DNA of 64,000 nucleotides from Actinomycetes bacterium (GCA_021829645.1 JAKBPI010000002.1:19568-83567), one strand, 5' to 3'; positions 39,958 to 50,701 are shown, numbered from the stretch's first letter. Made by a program: numbers and translations. Notes: generated by a model from the letters alone, not told the origin.

Positions 39958-41256
39958 ATGGATGGCTTGGGGTATCAAAAAATGTTCAATGAGAAAAAAA
40001 TACAGAATCTTACTGATAAAGATTTGCCTATCGATGGCGGTGGAATCAGCACGGGCCTAGATTACTATAAGCCAACCATGAGTCAATTGGCTTACGAAAA
40101 AGAGCCGGACGTACATGTAACGTTTACATTTCACAACAGGGGCGAGCAGCGCTTACTGGATTACGTTGACATAGAAATTCTGAGGCAGCACTTTGCCAAT
40201 TTGCAAACCAAGGGATGGACACCAGGAGAACTGAGATATTTAGCTAGCATCAAAATGACGGATGGGCAAACAGTTTTTCAACCTGCATATATCGATTATT
40301 TACAAACGCACGAGTTACCTATAGTCGAGGTAAGATATGACGAGAAAATCGATGATCTGGCAATTGTGGTAACCGGTCCGTGGGCAATTTCCACTTTTTG
40401 GGAAACTATTGTAATGAGCGTTGTGAATGAAGTTTACTTTGAAGGCTATGTTAGAAAGCGTGGGCTCAACCTCCTGAGAGTCTACGATGAAGGCAATCAA
40501 AGGTTGAGTGAAAAGATTGCCGTTCTAAAAGCAAATCCTGATATCAAATTGGCTGAATTTGGCACAAGACGACACTTCTCTTTTCTTTGGCAAAAGCATG
40601 TGCTGGAACGTTTATTGGGAGAATGCCCGGAGAATGTTGTCGGAACTTCTAACGTGGCTTTGGCTGCCAGCTTGGGAATCAAACCCATTGGGACATTCGC
40701 ACATGAGATGCCCATGGTCTATGCTGCACTGGCGGATGCACGTGGCGAAGATATCAGGGCATCGCATCGCTTTTTTTTGCAGGATTGGTTTTCGCTCTAT
40801 GGTGAAGACCATTCCATTGCCTTAACGGATACTTTCAGAACAGATTTTTTCTTTTCTGACTTGACTCTAGAACAAGCCATGGCGTGGCGAGGTGTGAGGC
40901 AAGATTCCGGGGACCCTTTCCGCTTTGGTGAACGGCTGATACAGTTTTATAAAGACGGAAATATAGACCCCCAAACAAAAACGGTCATTTTTAGCGATGG
41001 ACTTGATATCGAAACAATTGTTGCTTTGTCAGAGCATTTTTTAGGCAGAATCAATGTCTTATTCGGCTGGGGTACGACGCTTACAAATGATCTGGGTATT
41101 AGAGCATTGAACGTGGTGATGAAAGCCACGCATGTCAAGATATCTGGCAGCAACTTAGAGGCTGATACGGTAAAACTAAGCGACACTAGAGGTAAACATA
41201 CAGGACCAATCAGCCTTGTCAAAGAGTACGAAGAACGTCATTTTGCAGTTGGCTAA
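39958..41256 (+). CDS. pncB: Nicotinate phosphoribosyltransferase, E. coli PncB-like
   Basis: LDYYKPTMSQLAYEKEPDV, RQDSGDPFRFGERLIQFY, TVIFSDGLDIETIVALSEHF, LFGWGTTLTNDLG. Confidence 0.92.
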   Translation: MDGLGYQKMFNEKKIQNLTDKDLPIDGGGISTGLDYYKPTMSQLAYEKEPDVHVTFTFHNRGEQRLLDYVDIEILRQHFANLQTKGWTPGELRYLASIKMTDGQTVFQPAYIDYLQTHELPIVEVRYDEKIDDLAIVVTGPWAISTFWETIVMSVVNEVYFEGYVRKRGLNLLRVYDEGNQRLSEKIAVLKANPDIKLAEFGTRRHFSFLWQKHVLERLLGECPENVVGTSNVALAASLGIKPIGTFAHEMPMVYAALADARGEDIRASHRFFLQDWFSLYGEDHSIALTDTFRTDFFFSDLTLEQAMAWRGVRQDSGDPFRFGERLIQFYKDGNIDPQTKTVIFSDGLDIETIVALSEHFLGRINVLFGWGTTLTNDLGIRALNVVMKATHVKISGSNLEADTVKLSDTRGKHTGPISLVKEYEERHFAVG

Positions 41257-41439
41257 CAAGAGGTAAAAAAGTTTAAGAATGTACAACAGTTTGATAACTA
41301 ATAAAATACTGTTCTATCTCGATAGCGGTATTTAAGATTAGTTTTCTTGGTGTTATGCTCTTTGCATGACAGATTTTTATTTTCTAAGTTTGCAAAATAC
41401 TTACATAAATAGTGTTAAATCAGTGACTGATTTACTTAC

Positions 41440-42291
41440 TTAAAAGAGTTGTTGGAATTGGAAACGTAAACCAAAGAGAGTCTCTTTGCCTTGAGACATA
41501 GTGTCAATCATTTGATTAATTTCAAACTGCAAAAAAGCGGGAGCTCGAGAAAGATAAAAACCAGCGTGACTGATTTTATATCTATCATCGTAATCAAGAA
41601 TTGCGTATCCAACGAGTTGATAGAGCATGTCGCGTTTCAAGGAAGGTTCCTTGACAGTCTTAAAATCTATCAACCAATTATCAATGATAATGTCGGCATC
41701 AGCACCGCCAACGTCATTGCTGCCTTTAAATGATGGGTTTGGAATAATGTTTTTGTCTCTATGTGGCGTAAAGGAAGTAATTGCTGCTTTTGTCAAGGAG
41801 AGTAAATCTTTTACAGCCTCATCGGGAACAAGGTTGAGGTGTTCTTCAACAGATGCACCACATGGCAAATTGAGCAGTGGACTTGTAGGGTTTTGAGCAC
41901 GAAAAAGGCTTTCATACATTGCTAGGCAATAACAATACTTAGCAAAAATCTGTTCGGTTGCATCATCTATAGTTTGTCCAACCGGTTTTACTTGTGCCAA
42001 GAATGAAGTTAAGCCTTGCGAAAAATTATACCAGGCAGGTGCCATTTGGGATATCCTAGTTGCGCCACGTGCAGCTACCAATGACTCCACTGGGGTGTTG
42101 ATAAGGAAGTAACGTATTCTGTAATCAATGGCAGCTCCGACAAGACTCCATGCGACTGGATGCTCAGGATAAATATTGACAGCGAAAGTTTTACGCCAAG
42201 CGTCCTGAAAAGGTTTTGTTATTGGCAGCTTATTTTCAAAAAATTCACGTACCGAGTTATCTCGCTTGGATAGTAGCGATGTAAGCGACAA
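41440..42291 (-). CDS. Hypothetical protein with a PD-(D/E)XK nuclease-like motif
   Basis: GGADADIIIDNWLIDFKTVKEP, then LYQLVGYAILD. Confidence 0.5.
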   Translation of the reverse strand: MSLTSLLSKRDNSVREFFENKLPITKPFQDAWRKTFAVNIYPEHPVAWSLVGAAIDYRIRYFLINTPVESLVAARGATRISQMAPAWYNFSQGLTSFLAQVKPVGQTIDDATEQIFAKYCYCLAMYESLFRAQNPTSPLLNLPCGASVEEHLNLVPDEAVKDLLSLTKAAITSFTPHRDKNIIPNPSFKGSNDVGGADADIIIDNWLIDFKTVKEPSLKRDMLYQLVGYAILDYDDRYKISHAGFYLSRAPAFLQFEINQMIDTMSQGKETLFGLRFQFQQLF

Positions 42292-42537
42292 CGGGACTCC
42301 TTATGGGTAATGCTTTATGCTCCATTTTGGACTACTCCAATTATGGCTAAGCATCCTTGGCGTAGAAAATCATTCTAAAGTTATTTTTAGGGAAGCGCTA
42401 TTGGTTAATAGAAGTACCAACAAATAGATATTTTGTGCCATACATAAAATTTAATTTTATGTATAAGTTAATCTGTTTACGCTATTTTAGGTAATTAATT
42501 GAGGTTGCAAATACCATTGATAGAAAAGTTTTTATCC

Positions 42538-44091
42538 TTATATAATATTGGCCATGGCTGGTTTACTTATGCCCAAAAATGTCTTTGAAATATCTTCAGA
42601 TTTACTTGCTGTCACGTGACTCTCTTTTGCCAATAGATACGCTACGACATCTTTAGCAGAGTACTCTTGGCCGTATTTAGCTACGATATCTTTTAGGAAA
42701 GATAAATCTTTTCCGATTGTTACAACCGGCTCTTCATTTCCCTCGTTTCTCCTTCTTTGTCCCCAACCTACGGTGGCAAGCAAGCCGTTACAAAGGCAAA
42801 CTTTATTTTTGGTCTCGGTATCCTTTCCGCCTTTTTCTGTATAATCTTCAACCGGCTCGGCTGGACACCTATAACGGATTTTTCCTTTTTTATCAAGAAA
42901 AGGTGTTCTCAAGTATCCTACGTCGCAGATACGTTCCCTTTTTGCGTATACTATTTTGTCTCCAAGTGTTTCTGGCAATTGAGCTACTTTGATGGGAAAT
43001 CCAGTCGGGGAAGCCTCCGGATCAGCCAGCACTTCCAGATTGCCGGAAAGATATCCGCTGATAATACCTTTTTTGATCTCTGGCATAATTTCTGATTCTC
43101 TACAGAGCGCAAATGCTGAGCCTACTTGGATCCCAGAGGCACCCTGTGCCAGAGCATCCTGAAGGCTTTCATGGCTTGCGCATCCTCCAGCCAGCCAGAA
43201 AGGTAGCCCAATGTCTTTTAGCGAGGCGACATCGGTGTCGTCCCTAGCGCCATAGATGGGTTCTCCGTTGTCGTCTAGGTTCATTCTTCCTCTTGGCCTG
43301 GCGCTATGACCACCGGCGACATGACTTTCTACTACAAAACCGTCCGGACGTGTCAGAGGGTTTCTTGAAAGAAAACCCGCTAGCGAATTGGAGGAGATGA
43401 TGGCCAAGAATTTTGGTCTCTTGAGTTTTGGATTTGCTCCAAAGGACAGACCAGGATCTAAAAATACTCTCGACTTATGAATCTCGTCGGATTCTCCCGC
43501 TGGAGCCTGCTCGTTATCTGACATAGACGCTATGCCTACGGGAATCTTTCCCGTTTTACCATCTGAAAAGTCTCTTATCAGCTGAGGTATTTCACTTGGT
43601 ATACCAGCACCCATGAGGATAAAATCTACTCCGGCAAGCATGGCTCCGTAAACAGCGGCCGGGGTGGTCATCTGGAGTTTTTCTAAGTAGTTTATTCCTA
43701 TTAAGCCATCATGACCGTGTCTGGCCAACGTGACTTCGACAAAATTGGCAAGTACCGTAAACTCGGTACGTAAAGGGTCGCAGTCCAAACTGGGGCGCGG
43801 TACTAAGCGGTAAGGGGCGTTGTTACTCAGACCCGTTGCCTTATAGTATTTCTTAAGGGCACGTTTGACGACCTGCTGATAAGGAAATTTTTCCAAAGCA
43901 AACCTGAGAGTTTTATCCGGGTCTCCCGCCTGCAACCTCCTGGCCAAGAGGGAGTCAACCCCTACACCGGAAACGACTCCGAGTTGTCCCAGTCCGGAGA
44001 CTTCGCTGGCTAACCGCCAGCCGGACACACCTATTCCCATGCCTCCCTGTATGATCTGGGGAAGCTTTGCCTTTTTGTTCTCAGAATCCAT
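42538..44091 (-). CDS. Nitronate monooxygenase/2-nitropropane dioxygenase-like protein
   Basis: PQIIQGGMGIGVSGWRLASEVSGLGQLGVVSG, VESHVAGGHSARPRG, GCASHESLQDALAQGASGIQVGSAFALC. Confidence 0.8.
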   Translation of the reverse strand: MDSENKKAKLPQIIQGGMGIGVSGWRLASEVSGLGQLGVVSGVGVDSLLARRLQAGDPDKTLRFALEKFPYQQVVKRALKKYYKATGLSNNAPYRLVPRPSLDCDPLRTEFTVLANFVEVTLARHGHDGLIGINYLEKLQMTTPAAVYGAMLAGVDFILMGAGIPSEIPQLIRDFSDGKTGKIPVGIASMSDNEQAPAGESDEIHKSRVFLDPGLSFGANPKLKRPKFLAIISSNSLAGFLSRNPLTRPDGFVVESHVAGGHSARPRGRMNLDDNGEPIYGARDDTDVASLKDIGLPFWLAGGCASHESLQDALAQGASGIQVGSAFALCRESEIMPEIKKGIISGYLSGNLEVLADPEASPTGFPIKVAQLPETLGDKIVYAKRERICDVGYLRTPFLDKKGKIRYRCPAEPVEDYTEKGGKDTETKNKVCLCNGLLATVGWGQRRRNEGNEEPVVTIGKDLSFLKDIVAKYGQEYSAKDVVAYLLAKESHVTASKSEDISKTFLGISKPAMANII

Positions 44092-44368
44092 TTTTTCTCC
44101 TCGCAGTTGCTTGTACCGGAGTGTCTGTTTTCACTCCTCCGCCTCTTTCGTGGCATATATTACTATATCTACTAACTATACATTTATTTATAAACTTAAT
44201 GTATGCGTAAAGTATAACTTCTCTGCCCGGCTTTTCTGCCGGCAGAAGATGAGAGATTGATGCAGTTATAGTATTTTTATACTTAGTGTGTTATAACATA
44301 GGCAATCTACTGTTTCAATTCGAGAAATATCCATCTTGATCCAAACTCTGTTTTGCTAAGATGACTAC

Positions 44369-46678
44369 ATGTCCGCTTCTCAAGGAAATGATTTACTTTC
44401 GGATTTGAATCCGGAACAGCAAAAAGCGGTGCTATACAGATCCGGGCCATTGGTAGTTTTAGCCGGTGCCGGCTCGGGAAAGACAAGGGTACTGACCAGA
44501 AGAATTGCCTTACTTATTGCCGAAGGAGTGTATCCCGAACAAATTTTGGCCATCACTTTTACCAACAAAGCGGCCGGCGAGATGAAGTCTAGGGTGGAAG
44601 AGCTTTTGGGGGGTCTATCCTCCGGTATGTGGATTTCTACTTTTCATTCAGCCTGTGTCAGGATACTGAGGCGTTCTGCATCACGTTTGGGGTTTGAGCA
44701 GTCTTTTAGCATTTACGACGATACGGAGTCAAGGAGACTCATCGATCTTATCATCGAAGAGTTAAATCTTGATCCCAAACGCCATTCTACAAGGGCAATA
44801 TCGCAAATTATAAGTTCAGCTAAAAACGAGATGCTGACTTGTGAAGACTACGATGAACAGGCATCCAATGAATTCGAAAGAAGAGTAGCTAGGATTTTTT
44901 TTGAATACCAAAAGAGGCTTCGTGAGGCCAATGCTTTTGACTTTGACGATCTGCTTTTTAAAACGGTGCAACTGTTAAAAGAAAACGAAGACTTGGCGGA
45001 GAGTTATCGGGAGAGATTTTTACACTTGCTTGTGGATGAGTATCAAGATACCAATGCCGCTCAGAATGAATTGGTGTCGCTGATAGGGGCGAAAAACAGA
45101 AACGTATGCGTCGTGGGAGACACCGATCAGAGTATCTATGCTTTTAGAGGGGCTGATTTTCGTAACCTGCTGAACTTCAGATCGCTTTTCCCCGAAGCCG
45201 TGACAATCGTGTTGAACCAGAACTATAGATCAACGCAGACAATTTTGGATGCGGCTAACGCCGTGATAGACAACAATGAGTCAAGAGTAAAAAAACAGTT
45301 ATGGTCTGCTCTCGGAGAAGGCGAAAAGATCAGAATTTTCAAAGCTCCCAACGAGTATTATGAAGCCGGGTTTGTGGCCGACGAAATATCCAGGATGACA
45401 ACTCAAAAAGAGGTTTCTTATCAGGATATTGCCGTATTTTATCGGACAAATGCTCAAAGCAGATCCATCGAAGAGGCCCTTATGGACCGCTCGATTCCTT
45501 ATGTGATGTTGGGGGGAGTCAGGTTTTTTGACCGCAAAGAAGTAAAAGACATCCTGGCGTATATGAAACTCACTGACAATCCCAGAGACGAGATTTCTAT
45601 CAGACGTGTCATCAATATCCCCAAGCGGAAAATAGGAGCCAAAACTCTGGACGAAATAAGTCGCTATGCGCAGGAGAACGACTTTTCTTTTTACGAGGCG
45701 CTTTTACATGCCGACGAGTGTTCTGTTACCAAAGCAGCAAAAAGCGGTATCAAGAGTTTCCTTGCACTCTTACAGGCTCTCTCCGGGGTGAAAGAACAAC
45801 CCCCCAAAGATATTTTAGAAGAGGTACTTACGCTTACCTCGTATAGGGATGCCCTGTTGCAAGAAGCCGAGCAAAGCGGGTATGTTCTAAATCAAGCTCT
45901 TTCGCGTCTCGAAGTAATAGATGAGTTGGTCTCGGTAGCGATGGAACATGACGACCTGGAATCCTTTTTGTCTTCCGTTACTTTGGTGGCTGTCACTGAT
46001 GATCTAAGCGATGGAGAGGGAGCGGTTACCCTGATGACCATGCATAGCGCCAAAGGGTTGGAGTTTGACTCGGTTTTCTTGACGGGGATGGAAGAGGGTC
46101 TATTCCCCCATGAACGCTCTCTTTCTGATCCGGATGCTTTGGAGGAAGAACGAAGATTGTGCTATGTGGGTATAACAAGGGCAAAAAAGCGGCTTTACCT
46201 AACGCACACCTATAGCAGGACGATTTTTGGCAGAACTCTTGACAGCCTGCCAAGTCGCTTTCTCAGAGAAATGCCAAAAGAACATATCCGCGATATGTCA
46301 GCCGGTGATGCGCTAAGACAGCCGTATTCAGCAAGCGACTCATATTTTTTCGAAGAACCTGAAGGCAGGGTTTTCGGGTTGGGGAATTTTGTCAAGTCCC
46401 GCCCTTTTGGATCTGAGTCTTTTATCGACAAAAAACCTCCGGAGTTTTTATTCGCCGAGTCGGACGCAGCGGATAGATCAGCAGCTGCTCCTGAGCACAA
46501 CACCATTTTGGACAAAATTCGTCCGGGTGTTATGGTGAGACATGACCGTTACGGGGTCGGAACGATTAAGGAAATAGAAGGTCAAGGACGCAATAGCGTG
46601 GCTATTATCACTTTTCCTGACGGCAGGGAAAGAAAGTTTTTATTGGAAGCAGCACCCCTCGTATTGCTGGAAAACTAA
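44369..46678 (+). CDS. pcrA: UvrD/PcrA-type ATP-dependent DNA helicase
   Basis: LVVLAGAGSGKTRVLTRRIA, LLVDEYQDTNAAQ, VVGDTDQSIYAFRGAD, LMTMHSAKGLEFDSVFLTGMEEGLFPH. Confidence 0.95.
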   Translation: MSASQGNDLLSDLNPEQQKAVLYRSGPLVVLAGAGSGKTRVLTRRIALLIAEGVYPEQILAITFTNKAAGEMKSRVEELLGGLSSGMWISTFHSACVRILRRSASRLGFEQSFSIYDDTESRRLIDLIIEELNLDPKRHSTRAISQIISSAKNEMLTCEDYDEQASNEFERRVARIFFEYQKRLREANAFDFDDLLFKTVQLLKENEDLAESYRERFLHLLVDEYQDTNAAQNELVSLIGAKNRNVCVVGDTDQSIYAFRGADFRNLLNFRSLFPEAVTIVLNQNYRSTQTILDAANAVIDNNESRVKKQLWSALGEGEKIRIFKAPNEYYEAGFVADEISRMTTQKEVSYQDIAVFYRTNAQSRSIEEALMDRSIPYVMLGGVRFFDRKEVKDILAYMKLTDNPRDEISIRRVINIPKRKIGAKTLDEISRYAQENDFSFYEALLHADECSVTKAAKSGIKSFLALLQALSGVKEQPPKDILEEVLTLTSYRDALLQEAEQSGYVLNQALSRLEVIDELVSVAMEHDDLESFLSSVTLVAVTDDLSDGEGAVTLMTMHSAKGLEFDSVFLTGMEEGLFPHERSLSDPDALEEERRLCYVGITRAKKRLYLTHTYSRTIFGRTLDSLPSRFLREMPKEHIRDMSAGDALRQPYSASDSYFFEEPEGRVFGLGNFVKSRPFGSESFIDKKPPEFLFAESDAADRSAAAPEHNTILDKIRPGVMVRHDRYGVGTIKEIEGQGRNSVAIITFPDGRERKFLLEAAPLVLLEN

Positions 46679-46701
46679 AAATGAGGGTAGTGGCTTTAGT
46701 G

Positions 46702-46980
46702 TTATATGTGACGGGGGTTGAGGATTTCAACAATCTTGTTTTTTGATTTCAGACCTTTTTTGATCACGACGTTGGCTTTGGGGACTTGATAGTGCTTGGC
46801 CAGTAACTCTATAAGTTCCAAGTTGGCACGATTCTCAATTGGTGAGGATTTGAGGCGGGCTTTTATGCACGGAGCTTCCTGTTGTCGGTCTTCCAAGAAC
46901 TCCAGACAGGATTTTTGTGACGATGTTTGAGCACTAATTGATAAAAGCAGTTTTGGTGCTATATGATGTCTGTATGGCAC
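46702..46980 (-). CDS. DUF167 (YggU-like) protein
   Basis: VKSS..ENRANLELIELLAKHYQVPKANVVIKKGLKSKNKIVEI-type pattern. Confidence 0.7.
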   Translation of the reverse strand: MPYRHHIAPKLLLSISAQTSSQKSCLEFLEDRQQEAPCIKARLKSSPIENRANLELIELLAKHYQVPKANVVIKKGLKSKNKIVEILNPRHI

Positions 46981-47678
46981 TCAATATCATTCCCGAAGCA
47001 GCATCTGAAAACGTTCACGATGAGTCATTATCGCACAATCGTTTGGCGGAATCAATACTTGACGTGATCAAGCCTTATCGCTTATTGGAGCACCCTTTTT
47101 ATACAAGGTGGCAAAACGGAGAGCTGCAGATGGAGGAGTTGGCTTATTATGCCTCCCAGTATCGTCTTTTCGAACGTTATTTGCCGAGCTTTTTACTGCG
47201 ACTTACGGCTTGTCTGCCGGAAGGTGAAGCCAGAGACCTCGTGTTGGCCAACTTGGCTGACGAAGAGGGCGATCCGGTTGCTCACATAGACTTGTTTGAG
47301 CGCTTTGCCAATGCAGTCGGGGCGCAGTCGCTTCCGACTTGTGACAGTATGGCTGATGTGATTGTCACGCACGAAAAGTTGTTGGAAAAAGATCCGACGG
47401 CGGCTTTGGCCGGGTTTTTGGCTTACGAAATACAAAGTGCCGAGATCGCCAAAAGTAAATCCAAAGGACTGAAAGAAAATTACGGCATAAGCAACTTCGG
47501 AGCTTCTTTCTGGACTCATCACGCTACCCTGGAAGAAGACCACGCTGCTTGGACGCTCCGGGCAGTTTCTCTGTTGGAAGAAGACGAATCGGTTATTTTG
47601 TCGGCTGTTGAAGAAGTTGCCAAAGCCTGGTGGTCTTTCTTAGACGAACAAGACGCATACTTGGCAAAGACGGCTTAA
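46974..47678 (+). CDS. Heme-oxygenase-like di-iron protein, CADD/TenA/PqqC superfamily
   Basis: LEHPFYTRWQNGELQMEELAYYASQY, LADEEGDPVAHIDLFERF, AYEIQSAEIAKSKSKGL, FWTHHATLEEDHAAW. Confidence 0.8.
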   Translation: MALNIIPEAASENVHDESLSHNRLAESILDVIKPYRLLEHPFYTRWQNGELQMEELAYYASQYRLFERYLPSFLLRLTACLPEGEARDLVLANLADEEGDPVAHIDLFERFANAVGAQSLPTCDSMADVIVTHEKLLEKDPTAALAGFLAYEIQSAEIAKSKSKGLKENYGISNFGASFWTHHATLEEDHAAWTLRAVSLLEEDESVILSAVEEVAKAWWSFLDEQDAYLAKTA

Positions 47679-47882
47679 GACTTTAGCTTTTAACCCGATC
47701 GGGTGAGCAGTGGTGTCTGACTATGGAACTACTGTGTATCGAGCGCTAAAACACATTCTTCAATGACAATAACATGGAGCAAATAGGTGTTTAGGGAGTG
47801 TCGGAGAATCGCCATCTTTTAAATACTGCTGTTTTATCTAGGCGGCAGAGATAAAAATCCTTATGCATTCAGCTTGTTTCGT

Positions 47883-48425
47883 TTAGTGACCGATGGGGTG
47901 GAATAGGACGTTTTTGTAGTACTTAAGCTCTTCGACACTTTCTTTGATGTCGTCCAAGGCTCGATGTGACGAGTTTTTCTTGGGGGTCTGATAGTAAACC
48001 TTGGGAAACCACCTTTTGGAAAGTTCTTTGATGGTGGAGACGTCTATGGATCTGTAGTGGAAAAAGTTTTCGAGTTCCGGTATATACTTATTGAGGAAGC
48101 GCCTGTCTATGCCGATAGAGTTGCCGCACAGCGGCACTTTAGTGCCTTCTTGAACGTGCTTGCGTAAAAACTCCAAAGTCTGTGCTGTGGCTTCTTCCAA
48201 AGTGGTAGTGGATTGCTTGACGGCCTCTAAAAGTCCGCTTTCGGAGTGCATCTTGATGACAACGTCATCCATTTCGCTCAACTGTTCGTCGGTGGCCGAT
48301 ATCACTATATCCGGTCCGTCATAGATAAAGTCTAAGTTATCGTCGGTAATAAGAGTAGCGATTTCTACAATGACATGACGTTCTAAGTCGAGCCCCGTCA
48401 TTTCTAAGTCTATCCAAGCTAGCAT
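47883..48425 (-). CDS. orn: Oligoribonuclease
   Basis: LAWIDLEMTGLDLERHVIVEIATLITD, CGNSIGIDRRFL, YRSIDVSTIKEL, SSHRALDDIKESVEELKYY. Confidence 0.95.
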   Translation of the reverse strand: MLAWIDLEMTGLDLERHVIVEIATLITDDNLDFIYDGPDIVISATDEQLSEMDDVVIKMHSESGLLEAVKQSTTTLEEATAQTLEFLRKHVQEGTKVPLCGNSIGIDRRFLNKYIPELENFFHYRSIDVSTIKELSKRWFPKVYYQTPKKNSSHRALDDIKESVEELKYYKNVLFHPIGH

Positions 48426-48557
48426 TTATTGATACTACCTATAATTTCCGGTCTATATAGCGGTTATCATACCTTATTGTCATTCTATAAACTAAATATG
48501 GTCACTGCCCGTTATTCGGGCAAAATGAACTTTGTCATTGAATACAACGGAGAATAA

Positions 48558-48992
48558 GTGGATCTGAAAATTAAAATGTTGGATGCGTCCCTCCCCGCGC
48601 CGCGTTTTGCTAAGAGCGGTGATGCCGGTCTCGACCTCGCCTCTGCCGTTGATGCCGAGATTTTGCCCGGTAACGATAGAAAACTTATCCCTACCGGCGT
48701 TGCTGTGGGTATTCCGCCAGGATATGCCGGGCTTATTTTACCAAGAAGTGGCTTGGCACTCAATCACGGAATCACTTGTCTCAACTCGCCGGGACTTATC
48801 GATTCCGGTTATCGCGGTGAACTCAAGTGTATTCTGGTCAACACCGATCCAAAACAGTCATTTTTCGTAAAACGAGGAGACAGGGTGGCCCAGCTGGTGA
48901 TTATTGAAGTGCCGCAAATCACCCTGCTCCCCGTGGATGAGCTGGAGGCCACAGAGCGCGGCGAACAGGGTTTTGGTCACTCCGGAAGATAG
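48558..48992 (+). CDS. dut: dUTP diphosphatase
   Basis: SGDAGLDLASA, LPRSGLALNHGITCLNSPGLIDSGYRGELK, RGDRVAQLVI, RGEQGFGHSGR. Confidence 0.96.
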   Translation: MDLKIKMLDASLPAPRFAKSGDAGLDLASAVDAEILPGNDRKLIPTGVAVGIPPGYAGLILPRSGLALNHGITCLNSPGLIDSGYRGELKCILVNTDPKQSFFVKRGDRVAQLVIIEVPQITLLPVDELEATERGEQGFGHSGR

Positions 48993-49006
48993 ACAAAGAG
49001 CGTAAT

Positions 49007-49423
49007 TTAGTGCCCGAGGACTCTGTCCGGTGTTATGTGCAGAACAACTCTTTGATCTCCCGGCTGGTGCCAAGGGTAGTGTTCTTTGTCAATGTACTTC
49101 TTGGCCATTTTGTCGATGAATGAAAAGTCGGGATCTTCCGTAATGGCAGTTACGCTTCCGCGTATTTCAACGTAGCTATACGGGTTTTCCGGATCCAGAA
49201 CAGAAACGGCCACGGTAGCGTTTTGTAGGACATTTTTATACTTTTGTCTGGAAGTGGTTTGGCTGATAAGTATTTCCTGACCGTCCCATTCAAACCACAC
49301 CGGGGAACTGTGAAGTGTGCCGTCTGTGCCCAGCGTGGCCAGATGAGCAAAGCTCTTTGAGTTCAAGATACGATAAGCTGTTTCTGAAACCGTAAGCGGA
49401 GACATTTGATTCCTTTCAGTCAA
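49007..49423 (-). CDS. PPOX-class (F420/FMN) pyridoxamine-phosphate-oxidase-like protein
   Basis: AHLATLGTDGTLHSSPVWFEWDGQEILI. Confidence 0.85.
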   Translation of the reverse strand: MTERNQMSPLTVSETAYRILNSKSFAHLATLGTDGTLHSSPVWFEWDGQEILISQTTSRQKYKNVLQNATVAVSVLDPENPYSYVEIRGSVTAITEDPDFSFIDKMAKKYIDKEHYPWHQPGDQRVVLHITPDRVLGH

Positions 49424-49520
49424 TAAATATATTCTATTGCTTTTATATCAATATGTGCACTTTAATTCACCGTCGTCGGCTATCAATTTTCTAAGCGCCT
49501 TTCCCGGTTTTATCTGGTGA

Positions 49521-50423
49521 TTAAATCGAAAGGACTTTTTCGGTGAGGGTATCGGCAAAGTCTTGGGCAAACCGAGCCGGGTTGCCTACGTATCTCACCA
49601 TGACCCTGTCTATGCCCATGGCTTTGTAGGTCTCCATTTGTGACAAGAAATTATCCGGTGCATCAAGAGGATTTCCCATAAATGTCATTGTCTTCTCAAT
49701 ACTTTCATAAGACCTATGGTGACGCTCACAATGAGATTTGAGAATAGTGAGTTTGCGGTTCACCTCTTCGGGGCTACCTGCGAATAGGTTGCAGGCATCT
49801 GCGTATTTGGCCACCAATGAAAGGGTCTTTTTCTCTCCCGATCCGCCTACTAAAATTTTTGGATGCGGTTTTGAAAGAGGAGTCGGATGACATATTGTTT
49901 CGTTTAGTCGGTAATGTTTGGAGACGAATTCCCCGTCGTCGTCACTCCACATTTGCAGGCATATCTGTAGTGTCTCTTCTAGTCTTTCGAACCTCTCTGG
50001 CAACGCCGGGAAAGGAACGCCGAGTCCCAGGTGCTCTCTTTCGTACCAAGCGGCCCCCAGTCCGAGCCAAGCTCTTCCTCCGCTCAGCACATCCAGTGTG
50101 GTCACTATTTTGGCCAATAGTGCGGGGTGCCTATATGTGACGCCGGTCACCAAAATAGACAGGTTAATTTTTGAAGTTACCCCGGCTATATAACTAAGCG
50201 AGGTATAGCCCTCCAACATCGGTTCTGTATGGGGGGCTAAAAACTCCATCTGGTAATAGTGGTCCATAAAGGTCATAAGCGACACGCCGGATCCTTCGGC
50301 GATGAGGGCCGCTTCCTTTAAGGCCGGACCGTATTGTCCGGCATCTTTGGTCCATGAAAAATCTACTGTGTGAAACCCAATATTCATTTCCATTACGCTA
50401 CTCCAAGAGGATGGTTGTGTCAA
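49521..50423 (-). CDS. LLM-class F420-dependent oxidoreductase
   Basis: ATLDVLSGGRAWLGLGAAWYEREHLGLGVPFP. Confidence 0.88.
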   Translation of the reverse strand: MTQPSSWSSVMEMNIGFHTVDFSWTKDAGQYGPALKEAALIAEGSGVSLMTFMDHYYQMEFLAPHTEPMLEGYTSLSYIAGVTSKINLSILVTGVTYRHPALLAKIVTTLDVLSGGRAWLGLGAAWYEREHLGLGVPFPALPERFERLEETLQICLQMWSDDDGEFVSKHYRLNETICHPTPLSKPHPKILVGGSGEKKTLSLVAKYADACNLFAGSPEEVNRKLTILKSHCERHHRSYESIEKTMTFMGNPLDAPDNFLSQMETYKAMGIDRVMVRYVGNPARFAQDFADTLTEKVLSI

Positions 50424-50701
50424 ACAGATACGGGGGTCTGATTTTTAGATTAAAACACTGTGATGTCGTGAACAGCTACCCGGTTTTTGGATTGGGAGTT
50501 GTCTTCGTCTGTAAACTGCAGCACTCCGGCAACGGGCGATGCAGAGATTCTGTAGAAAATCATGCCGGAGAAGCATCCTGTGGAAATGTTTTGATATAAA
50601 ACGGCATTTTACAATTCTCAAAAGCATAAGTTTTGCTAGTATGCAATTGCGCAAAAAAGTTTTTGCTATCTTAGTCATTGGACTAAAGTTGTTTTTCACG
50701 T

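Noticed and set aside
47693-47704. ACCCGATCGGGT perfect palindrome after the CADD-like gene
   Set aside because: Short, single, with no T-tract after it; not enough for a terminator or operator call.
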